DNA of 64,000 bases. It comes from Rhabditoides inermis (taxonomy: Eukaryota > Nematoda > Chromadorea > Rhabditida > Rhabditidae). The position numbers and the translations under genes are program-made. Below are positions 23,901-34,614 of this stretch, piece by piece. The notes beneath the pieces are model-generated. The model saw only the letters and a list, made by a program, of their open reading frames with translations. It had not been told where the DNA came from and did no database searches. The first letter of the stretch is position 1. The number at the start of each line of letters is the position of its first letter. The stretch spans positions 642,001-706,000 of the forward strand of contig CAWZYM010000318.1 in NCBI GenBank assembly GCA_963966185.1, written 5' to 3'.

Positions 23901-26900
23901 CGCTGGACGCGGTCGGGGAGGGGGGGGGGAGACGGTGCCCTGCGCGGCGCCTACATCGCACCTGCGCTGGACGCGGTCGGGGAGGGGAGGGGGAGGGGGG
24001 AGACGGTGCCCTGCGCGGCGCCTACATCGCACCTGCGCTGGACGCGGTCGGGAAGGGGAGGGGGAGGGGGAGACGGTGCTTTGCGCGGCGCCTACATCGC
24101 GCCTGCGCTGGACGCGGTCGGGGAGGGGAGGGGGAGGGGGGAGACGGTGCCCTGCGCGGCGCCTACATCGCACCTGCGCTGGACGCGGTCGGGGGAGAGG
24201 GAGGGGGGGGGGGAGACGGTGCCCTGCGCGGCGCCTACATCGCACCTGCGCTGGACGCGGTCGGGGAGGGGAGGGGGAGGGGGGAGACGGTGCCCTGCGC
24301 GGCGCCTACATCGCACCTGCGCTGGACGCGGTCGGGGGAGAGGGAGGGGGGGGGGGAGACGGTGCCCTGCGCGGCGCCTACATCGCACCTGCGCTGGACG
24401 CGGTCGGGGAGGGGGGGGGGGGGAGACGGTGCTCTGCGCGGCGCCTACATCGCACCTGCGCTAGACGCGGTCGGGGAGGGGAGGGGGAGGGGGGAGACGG
24501 TGCCCTGCGCGGCGCCTACATCGCACCTGCGCTGGACGCGGTCGGGGAGGGGAGGGGGAGGGGGGAGACGGTGCCCTGCGCGGCGCCTACATCGCACCTG
24601 CGCTGGACGCGGTCGGGGAGGGGAGGGGGAGGGGGGAGACGGTGCCCTGCGCGGCGCCTACATCGCACCTGCGCTGGACGCGGTCGGGGAGGGGAGGGGG
24701 GGGGGGAGACGGTGCCCTGCGCGGCGCCTACATCGCACCTGCGCTGGACGCGGTCGGGGGAGAGGGAGGGGGAGACGGTGCCCTGCGCGGCGCCTACATC
24801 GCACCTGCGCTGGACGCGGTCGGGGGAGAGGGGGGGGGGAGAGGGGAGACGGTGCCCTGCGCGGCGCCTACATCGCACCTGCGCTGGACGCGGTCGGGGG
24901 AGAGGGAGGGGGAGACGGTGCCCTGCGCGGCGCCTACATCGCACCTGCGCTGGACGCGGTCGGGGAGGGGAGGGGGGAGGGGGGAGACGGTGCCCTGCGC
25001 GGCGCCTACATCGCACCTGCGCTGGACGCGGTCGGGGAGGGGAGGGGGGAGGGGGGAGACGGTGCCCTGCGCGGCGCCTACATCGCACCTGCGCTGGACG
25101 CGGTCGGGGAGGGGAGGGGGAGGGGGGAGACGGTGCCCTGCGCGGCGCCTACATCGCACCTGCGCTGGACGCGGTCGGGGGAGAGGGAGGGGGGGGGGGA
25201 GACGGTGCCCTGCGCGGCGCCTACATCGCACCTGCGCTGGACGCGGTCGGGGAGGGGGGGGGGAGACGGTGCTCTGCGCGGCGCCTACATCGCACCTGCG
25301 CTAGACGCGGTCGGGGAGGGGAGGGGGAGGGGGGAGACGGTGCCCTGCGCGGCGCCTACATCGCACCTGCGCTGGACGCGGTCGGGGGAGAGGGAGGGGG
25401 GGGGGGAGACGGTGCCCTGCGCGGCGCCTACATCGCACCTGCGCTGGACGCGGTCGGGGAGGGGGGGGGAGGGGGGAGACGGTGCCCTGCGCGGCGCCTA
25501 CATCGCACCTGCGCTGGACGCGGTCGGGGAGGGGAGGGGGAGGGGGGAGACGGTGCCCTGCGCGGCGCCTACATCGCACCTGCGCTGGACGCGGTCGGGG
25601 AGGGGAGGGGGAGGGGGGAGACGGTGCCCTGCGCGGCGCCTACATCGCACCTGCGCTGGACGCGGTCGGGGAGGGGAGGGGGGGGGGGAGACGGTGCCCT
25701 GCGCGGCGCCTACATCGCACCTGCGCTGGACGCGGTCGGGGGAGAGGGAGGGGGAGACGGTGCCCTGCGCGGCGCCTACATCGCACCTGCGCTGGACGCG
25801 GTCGGGGGAGAGGGGGGGGGGGGGGAGAGGGGAGACGGTGCCCTGCGCGGCGCCTACATCGCACCTGCGCTGGACGCGGTCGGGGGAGAGGGAGGGGGAG
25901 ACGGTGCCCTGCGCGGCGCCTACATCGCACCTGCGCTGGACGCGGTCGGGGAGGGGAGGGGGGAGGGGGGAGACGGTGCCCTGCGCGGCGCCTACATCGC
26001 ACCTGCGCTGGACGCGGTCGGGGAGGGGAGGGGGGAGGGGGGAGACGGTGCCCTGCGCGGCGCCTACATCGCACCTGCGCTGGACGCGGTCGGGAAGGGG
26101 AGGGGGAGGGGGAGACGGTGCCCTGCGCGGCGCCTACATCGCACCTGCGCTGGACGCGGTCGGGGAGGGGAGGGGGAGGGGGGAGACGGTGCCCTGCGCG
26201 GCGCCTACATCGCACCTGCGCTGGACGCGGTCGGGGGAGAGGGAGGGGGGGGGGGAGACGGTGCCCTGCGCGGCGCCTACATCGCACCTGCGCTGGACGC
26301 GGTCGGGGAGGGGAGGGGGAGGGGGGAGACGGTGCCCTGCGCGGCGCCTACATCGCACCTGCGCTGGACGCGGTCGGGGGAGAGGGAGGGGGGGGGGGAG
26401 ACGGTGCCCTGCGCGGCGCCTACATCGCACCTGCGCTGGACGCGGTCGGGGGGGGGGGGGGGAGACGGTGCTCTGCGCGGCGCCTACATCGCACCTGCGC
26501 TAGACGCGGTCGGGGAGGGGAGGGGGAGGGGGGAGACGGTGCCCTGCGCGGCGCCTACATCGCACCTGCGCTGGACGCGGTCGGGGGAGAGGGAGGGGGG
26601 GGGGGGAGACGGTGCCCTGCGCGGCGCCTACATCGCACCTGCGCTGGACGCGGTCGGGGAGGGGGGGGGGGAGGGGGAGACGGTGCCCTGCGCGGCGCCT
26701 ACATCGCACCTGCGCTGGACGCGGTCGGGGAGGGGAGGGGGAGGGGGGAGACGGTGCCCTGCGCGGCGCCTACATCGCACCTGCGCTGGACGCGGTCGGG
26801 GGAGAGGGAGGGGGGGGGGAGACGGTGCCCTGCGCGGCGCCTACATCGCACCTGCGCTGGACGCGGTCGGGGAGGGGAGGGGGAGGGGGGAGACGGTGCC

Positions 26901-29900
26901 CTGCGCGGCGCCTACATCGCACCTGCGCTGGACGCGGTCGGGGGAGAGGGGGGGGGGGGGAGACGGTGCCCTGCGCGGCGCCTACATCGCACCTGCGCTG
27001 GACGCGGTCGGGGAGGGGGGGGGGAGACGGTGCTCTGCGCGGCGCCTACATCGCACCTGCGCTAGACGCGGTCGGGGAGGGGAGGGGGAGGGGGGAGACG
27101 GTGCCCTGCGCGGCGCCTACATCGCACCTGCGCTGGACGCGGTCGGGGAGGGGAGGGGGAGGGGGGAGACGGTGCCCTGCGCGGCGCCTACATCGCACCT
27201 GCGCTGGACGCGGTCGGGGAGGGGAGGGGGAGGGGGGAGACGGTGCCCTGCGCGGCGCCTACATCGCACCTGCGCTGGACGCGGTCGGGGAGGGGAGGGG
27301 GGGGGGGGGAGACGGTGCCCTGCGCGGCGCCTACATCGCACCTGCGCTGGACGCGGTCGGGGAGGGGAGGGGGGAGGGGGGAGACGGTGCCCTGCGCGGC
27401 GCCTACATCGCACCTGCGCTGGACGCGGTCGGGAAGGGGAGGGGGAGGGGGAGACGGTGCCCTGCGCGGCGCCTACATCGCACCTGCGCTGGACGCGGTC
27501 GGGGAGGGGAGGGGGAGGGGGGAGACGGTGCCCTGCGCGGCGCCTACATCGCACCTGCGCTGGACGCGGTCGGGGGAGAGGGAGGGGGGGGGGGAGACGG
27601 TGCCCTGCGCGGCGCCTACATCGCACCTGCGCTGGACGCGGTCGGGGAGGGGAGGGGGAGGGGGGAGACGGTGCCCTGCGCGGCGCCTACATCGCACCTG
27701 CGCTGGACGCGGTCGGGGGAGAGGGAGGGGGGGGGGGGAGACGGTGCCCTGCGCGGCGCCTACATCGCACCTGCGCTGGACGCGGTCGGGGAGGGGGGGG
27801 GGAGACGGTGCTCTGCGCGGCGCCTACATCGCACCTGCGCTAGACGCGGTCGGGGAGGGGAGGGGGAGGGGGGAGACAGTGCCCTGCGCGGCGCCTACAT
27901 CGCACCTGCGCTGGACGCGGTCGGGGAGGGGAGGGGGAGGGGGGAGACGGTGCCCTGCGCGGCGCCTACATCGCACCTGCGCTGGACGCGGTCGGGGAGG
28001 GGAGGGGGGGGGGGAGACGGTGCCCTGCGCGGCGCCTACATCGCACCTGCGCTGGACGCGGTCGGGGAGGGGGGGGGGGAGACGGTGCCCTGCGCGGCGC
28101 CTACATCGCACCTGCGCTGGACGCGGTCGGGGGAGAGGGAGGGGGAGACGGTGCCCTGCGCGGCGCCTACATCGCACCTGCGCTGGACGCGGTCGGGGAA
28201 GGGGGGAGACGGTGCCCTGCGCGGCGCCTACATCGCACCTGCGCTGGACGCGGTCGGGGAGGGGAGGGGGGAGGGGGGAGACGATGCCCTGCGCGGCGCC
28301 TACATCGCACCTGCGCTGGACGCGGTCGGGGGAGAGGGAGGGGGGGGGGGGAGACGGTGCCCTGCGCGGCGCCTACATCGCACCTGCGCTGGACGCGGTC
28401 GGGGAGGGAGGGGGGAGACTGTGCCCTGCGCGGCGCCTACATCGCACCTGCGCTGGACGCGGTCGGGGAGGGGAGGGGGAGGGGGGAGACGGTGCCCTGC
28501 GCGGCGCCTACATCGCACCTGCGCTGGACGCGGTCGGGGGAGAGGGAGGGGGGGGGGGGGAGACGGTGCCCTGCGCGGCGCCTACATCGCACCTGCGCTG
28601 GACGCGGTCGGGGAGGGGAGGGGGAGGGGGGAGACGGTGCCCTGCGCGGCGCCTACATCGCACCTGCGCTGGACGCGGTCGGGGAGGGGAGGGGGAGGGG
28701 GGAGACGGTGCCCTGCGCGGCGCCTACATCGCACCTGCGCTGGACGCGGTCGGGTCGGGGAGGGGGAGGGGGGAGACGGTGCCCTGCGCGGCGCCTACAT
28801 CGCACCTGCGCTGGACGCGGTCGGGAAGGGGAGGGGGAGGGGGAGACGGTGCCCTGCGCGGCGCCTACATTGCACCTGCGCTGGACGCGGGAGGGGGGGG
28901 GGGGAGACGGTGCCCTGCGCGGCGCCTACATCGCACCTGCGCTGGACGCGGTCGGGGAGGGGAGGGGGGGGGGAGACGGTGCCCTGCGCGGCGCCTACAT
29001 CGCACCTGCGCTGGACGCGGTCGGGGAGGGGGGGGGAGACGGTGCCCTGCGCGGCGCCTACATCGCACCTGCGCTGGACGCGGTCGGGGGAGAGGGAGGG
29101 GGAGACGGTGCCCTGCGCGGCGCCTACATCGCACCTGCGCTGGACGCGGTCGGGGGAGAGGGGGGGGGGGAGAGGGGAGACGGTGCCCTGCGCGGCGCCT
29201 ACATCGCACCTGCGCTGGACGCGGTCGGGGGAGAGGGAGGGGGAGACGGTGCCCTGCGCGGCGCCTACATCGCACCTGCGCTGGACGCGGTCGGGGAGGG
29301 GAGGGGGGAGGGGGGAGACGGTGCCCTGCGCGGCGCCTACATCGCACCTGCGCTGGACGCGGTCGGGGAGGGGAGGGGGGAGGGGGGAGACGGTGCCCTG
29401 CGCGGCGCCTACATCGCACCTGCGCTGGACGCGGTCGGGAAGGGGAGGGGGAGGGGGAGACGGTGCCCTGCGCGGCGCCTACATCGCACCTGCGCTGGAC
29501 GCGGTCGGGGAGGGGAGGGGGAGGGGGGAGACGGTGCCCTGCGCGGCGCCTACATCGCACCTGCGCTGGACGCGGTCGGGGGAGAGGGAGGGGGGGGGGA
29601 GACGGTGCCCTGCGCGGCGCCTACATCGCACCTGCGCTGGACGCGGTCGGGGAGGGGAGGGGGAGGGGGGAGACGGTGCCCTGCGCGGCGCCTACATCGC
29701 ACCTGCGCTGGACGCGGTCGGGGGAGAGGGAGGGGGGGGGGGGGAGACGGTGCCCTGCGCGGCGCCTACATCGCACCTGCGCTGGACGCGGTCGGGGAGG
29801 GGGGGGGGGGGAGACGGTGCTCTGCGCGGCGCCTACATCGCACCTGCGCTAGACGCGGTCGGGGAGGGGAGGGGGAGGGGGGAGACAGTGCCCTGCGCGG

Positions 29901-30795
29901 CGCCTACATCGCACCTGCGCTGGACGCGGTCGGGGAGGGGAGGGGGAGGGGGGAGACGGTGCCCTGCGCGGCGCCTACATCGCACCTGCGCTGGACGCGG
30001 TCGGGGAGGGGAGGGGGGGGGGAGACGGTGCCCTGCGCGGCGCCTACATCGCACCTGCGCTGGACGCGGTCGGGGAGGGGGGGGGGGGAGACGGTGCCCT
30101 GCGCGGCGCCTACATCGCACCTGCGCTGGACGCGGTCGGGGGAGAGGGAGGGGGAGACGGTGCCCTGCGCGGCGCCTACATCGCACCTGCGCTGGACGCG
30201 GTCGGGGAAGGGGGGAGACGGTGCCCTGCGCGGCGCCTACATCGCACCTGCGCTGGACGCGGTCGGGGAGGGGAGGGGGGAGGGGGGAGACGATGCCCTG
30301 CGCGGCGCCTACATCGCACCTGCGCTGGACGCGGTCGGGGGAGAGGGAGGGGGGGGGGGGAGACGGTGCCCTGCGCGGCGCCTACATCGCACCTGCGCTG
30401 GACGCGGTCGGGGAGGGGAGGGGGAGGGGGGAGACGGTGCCCTGCGCGGCGCCTACATCGCACCTGCGCTGGACGCGGTCGGGGGAGAGGGAGGGGGGGG
30501 GGGAGACGGTGCCCTGCGCGGCGCCTACATCGCACCTGCGCTGGACGCGGTCGGGGAGGGGAGGGGGAGGGGGGAGACGGTGCCCTGCGCGGCGCCTACA
30601 TCGCACCTGCGCTGGACGCGGGAGGGGGGGGGGGGAGACGGTGCCCTGCGCGGCGCCTACATCGCACCTGCGCTGGACGCGGTCGGGGAGGGGAGGGGGA
30701 GGGGGGAGACGGTGCCCTGCGCGGCGCCTACATTGCACCTGCGCTGGACGCGGTCGGGGAGGGGAGGGGGGGGGGGAGACGGTGCCCTGCGCAAG
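20966..30795. repeat. GC-rich minisatellite, about 140 tandem units of 65-75 bp with G-rich linkers
   Basis: Each unit has a near-invariant core of about 47 bp, starting ACGGTGCCCTGCGCGGCGCC and ending GCTGGACGCGGTC, followed by an 18-28-bp purine linker of G runs separated by single A's. In the left third (to about 23.8 kb) linkers are mostly of the GGGGGAGAGAGAGGGGGAG type; further right they are mostly GGGGAGGGGAGGGGGAGGGG. Rare core variants recur (GCTCTGCG with CTAGACG; TGCGTGGCG). Truncated units occur at 23448-23480, 28741-28756, 28890 and 30620. Five of the six frames lack stops, giving open frames up to 6.9 kb, but unit lengths change by single bases (65, 68, 66, 67, 66 in the first units), so the frame rotates from unit to unit. 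This argues against a protein. The stretch 20504-20965 before it shows no feature I can support. Confidence 0.97.
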
Positions 30796-31004
30796 GCGCT
30801 GGACACCAACTGACTCCAACACTCATCCCCCGCCTTAAGAGCAGCTTCTTAGACGGATTGTCTAGTTCACCCTAATGCTAATCATCGACTCATTTCGTCG
30901 TCTGTGCACCTTAATCGTAAGAGCGGTGGTTGCGACAAATAACACGACACTATCGTTGCTTGTATCGCTCTAATTTGCAACCTTGAAAAATCACTGTTAT
31001 GGTT

Positions 31005-31134
31005 AAAAACCATGAAATTTTAATTCTGGACAGATTTGGACAAATTTTGTGAATCACATGAATACGATATCACATGAATATTTACACACACTGAGAGTGC
31101 CAAGGGAGCAACTATATCCTCTTTTTGTTATTGA

Positions 31135-31193
<59 letters not shown>

Positions 31194-31509
31194 CTAGTTC
31201 TTTTTTCTAGCTGCTACTATCTATCATATGTTCTCTCTACTGTGTATTTTCATTACATGTACTGAATGACACATCGATATTTCACAGAAATGCTGCTATT
31301 TTAGTTCAGGTATTTTTCCTCACTGATGATATGTACAATCGCAGTAATTAATAAATTACCACTTTGGTCTCGTACTATACTCCTTATTTTATAACTGCTT
31401 ATGTCCTAATATTGATTTTTTTTGTCTTCAGTTACATCATAACCGCTATCATAGCAGTATGCCAATCGGATGAGGCTCGTTGGAGGAGAGTTCTCATGCA
31501 ATATCAGGT
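31005..31509 (+). pseudogene. Broken copy of the sre receptor gene (exon 1 and penultimate-exon regions only)
   Basis: 31005-31318 copies the first exon and start of intron 1 of the sre gene at 34440-34738, including its (GA)n tract and the following ACTAGTTCTTTTTTCTAGC segment. The exon is disrupted (TAA in the ATTTTAATTC segment where the intact gene has TTTTTTATTC). After about 31340 the sequence matches 36130-36500 instead: the exon encoding YIITAIIAV, SDEARWRR and VLMQYQ (31431-31509), plus about 240 bp of the following intron to about 31745. Exons 2-8 are absent. An internally deleted duplicate of the neighbouring gene. Confidence 0.85.
31138..31190. repeat. (GA)n microsatellite
   Basis: GA repeat within the copied intron 1 segment of the sre pseudogene. 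It starts at the position of the exon 1 donor (GTGAGAGAG). Confidence 0.9.
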
Positions 31510-31745
31510 GATACTCTGTCTTTAAAAATGACAGGGAGTGTTGGTGATGTCACATCCGGCAGTATCACTCACGCGCAAAATGACAAAGATAATTTATACG
31601 GGTTTTTAACAACTTGTGCAAAAAAAAGAAAACGTACATTCATGAGAAGATAGGAAAAAAGAATACAACAAAACAAAGAAGCTATATTTACGTAACGCCA
31701 AGAAGGGGTTTGTAACAGTCAATTTCTTGGTTAGAGATTTGAAAC

Positions 31746-33096
31746 TTCGACAACAAATCACTGTTTTGTTATATCATTTTCACATCCTGTATAATTTTGT
31801 TATGTTATGTTATGCTGTTATCATGATATATCCCTGTATCATTTGCAATGACAGAATGACACGATTCGCAATGACTTGGCAGACTGTTTTTAATGTATTG
31901 TACTGATAAATGCTTTGTTCACTTAGAGTATATTTCATTCCTACAATTCATTAGGGAACTAGCGGTGATATTTCAAAACCTAAACGACATTTCGCTGTAG
32001 GTTTCACTGAAAGGGATGGGGATTCCGCTAATGGCTAATCCTATATGCTAATCGTTATGAATAGTAATTGTTATCCACTAAGTTTTTCATTACCTTTTTC
32101 ACATTCAGATGCATTCAGGTTCCAGACTGTAGCATGATTAGATTTTCAGTATTTCCTGATTGTTTGTTTTGTTACATAAACATAATTTGCGTTGTCTCAA
32201 CCAATTTCGTCTTTTCGATTACTTTTGTTCTTACTTCTCACCGTTCATTTCCTCCGTACAATGTTGTTAAAAACACGTTGTTTTATATATATATATACAA
32301 TACAAACATAATGCATATCATGTATATCATGTATTTACTAATTTCACAGCTTACTTCTGAGCAATCTATTCATCATGGAAAATATGTGCGTACGTACATA
32401 TGTATAGCATTATCGGCTAGCTTCTAGAAATTGTCTCCAGTTCACGTATATGGAGATGTAAAGGGTCTCCCTTTTTTAATCTCGCGTTTACACGGAAGAA
32501 ACCTTCTCAAAATCTTTTTTAGAAATGTTTTATAAATAATACTCACAATAACTTTCGGCTACCACTAGTCGAGTGCGTGGGCCCGTGTTAGTTACCGTAC
32601 TACCCGCTCGTGGTTTATTCCCTCATGGGAGAGATAGTGTGTCTTCTGAGTTTTGTGCCTGTTTTAGCAAGAAACGAGTTTTTAGGACTTTTTAGACGAC
32701 TTTCATGAAACAACATTTAAAATGTGGCGTTAGAAAAAGAAATGTTTTCGAATAAGGAATTCAAAAAATGATTTTTTTGTTGTTGAGAATTTGAAAAAAA
32801 ATCGGACGAAAAATGATTTTTGAATTTAAGAACAATGATTTTCAGACGAACAATGATGTTTGCGTTACAATTCCGTTGAGAGTAGAGATATGCATTCGAG
32901 GCGGATACATATAAATATAAATGGATATTTAGTATTCGTTTTCCCGTACATTCAATAATGTTTGTTTCCTTGTTGTTCACACATTAAGTGAAAGAAATCC
33001 TTGTTTGAACATACGTTTCACAAAAAGTTCCCCGCCTTTAATAATTTTTTTGTTGCGGCGAAATGCCGGTGATATCGATTGGAAATGAGCCGGTCT
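31746..33096. other. Intergenic, no gene seen
   Basis: AT-rich sequence with small repeats (TTATG words near 31798, TATATATA at 32285). No reading frame with recognisable protein features or splice structure is supported. Confidence 0.6.
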
Positions 33097-33097
33097 C

Positions 33098-33172
33098 CCA
33101 ACAGGCGAATGGCCGAATGGTTAGCGCGCGCTGTTTCGGAAATGACTGTTGGTGGTTCGATTCCACGGCAAA
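33098..33172 (+). other. tRNA-like sequence (A and B boxes, Ser/Leu-like D arm)
   Basis: TGGCCGAATGGTTAGCGC is a good A box and D arm, as in type II (Ser/Leu) tRNAs. GTGG-TTCGATT-CCAC is a T arm with a B box. The anticodon arm and acceptor stem do not pair well, so this is a tRNA pseudogene or the head of a tRNA-derived SINE. The remaining sequence to 34427 shows no gene I can support. Confidence 0.5.
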
Positions 33173-34427
33173 AATGTTTTGTGTGGACGACGGCTATGAT
33201 GGCCTGATTGCAACTGATTGCAGCTGTCTCATTTCAGATGTCTCATTTCAAACAAATGACTTCAAAAACAACATTTTTTGGGCCGAATTCAGTCGCAAAA
33301 AGTGTGTTTTGAAAACATTGAGTAGTACCGATGAGTTTTGCATTGTTTTTGCGATTTTGCTATTATTTGAACACATTTTATATGTATCCGCCTTATACAC
33401 TTAAATTAAGAAAAGTGTTATCAGAAACTTTCTTCATATCGTAACGACGTAACGTGGTCCGATTTCCGATTTCTATATCAGTGTTTCTTGTTATTTGAAA
33501 CCCTTTTTTCAACCTGAATTAGAGTTATGTATATGAAAAGCTAACATTTTCCTTTTGGATCGTTGTGGTTTTTTGAGAACATATTTCTTCAATAATCTGC
33601 CACCACGCCTCATTTTTACACCGGCAAAACAACCGTTGCTACCGTCCAGGAAATATTTCGTTCCGCCACCACTCCGCTCGTCCGTCCCGCATTTGAAAAT
33701 TGCGCGTGCGCGGAAATTTGAATGTGATTTTATTCGCGTGCTCTCGCATGTCTATCAATTTTTGCCCAGCACTCTGTTCACTCTGCGCTCTTTACTGGGC
33801 GGCAACTGATTTGACCACCCACTAGCGAGCTCTCTTAACAAAACATGAGAGAGCGCTTTTTATATGTTCTTGACCACTTTTTGCAATATTGTAGCGCAAA
33901 GAATTTCCAAAAAAAAAACTTGCAACCACATTAGTTGAAGATAAGGAAGCAACAAACAGACACAGACATGGTTTTTCAAACAAAGTGAAATTATTAGGTT
34001 GAAATGATTTTATTTATAAAAAAACGTTCTAGTTCGAAATCTGATCACCTGATGCCATCTTTAAAAATGTGAAATGTTACAATTTGTAAATGTTACCTTG
34101 TCTATAAATATTACTATTTGCAAATGTTACCATGTCTGTAGTGTCATCGCGAAAATGCCATTCGAAAGCATAAAACTCACCACAGTCTTTTTAACTAGTT
34201 CATTTAATTTCTCTCATTCCCAAGCTCGTTAAATAAGTCGATACCGGTTTCATTAGATGATTCAGAAGTATAGGAGTGCATTGAGATTCCACTTGAGTTT
34301 TCGTGTATTTTTTCCTTGGGACAAACGTTTGTATTTACTACATGAATTCAATTTTTTCCTGCTTCTTCGATGCTGCGTCAGTCATGCATTCATTCAGCCA
34401 TTCAGGTCAACGTTTTTTGAAAAGAAA

Positions 34428-34561
34428 ATGGACATGATTGTCCATGAAATTTTTTATTCTGGACAGAATTGGACAAATTTTGTTAATCACATAAATACGA
34501 TATACTTGCAAACACTGAAAGTGCCAAAGGAGCAACTATATCCTCTTTTTGTTATTGAAGT

Positions 34562-34614
<53 letters not shown>

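Noticed and set aside
20887..27843. A 2,318-residue repeat protein encoded by the satellite
   Set aside because: Open only because the unit lacks stops. Unit lengths are not multiples of three, so the peptide changes frame from unit to unit, and other frames are open too.
20966..30795. CRISPR-like array
   Set aside because: Regular repeat-spacer look only. The spacers are low-complexity purine linkers, the context is eukaryotic, and there are no cas genes.
33063..33404. 113-codon + strand frame
   Set aside because: It overlaps the tRNA-like sequence and shows no recognisable domain or splice structure.
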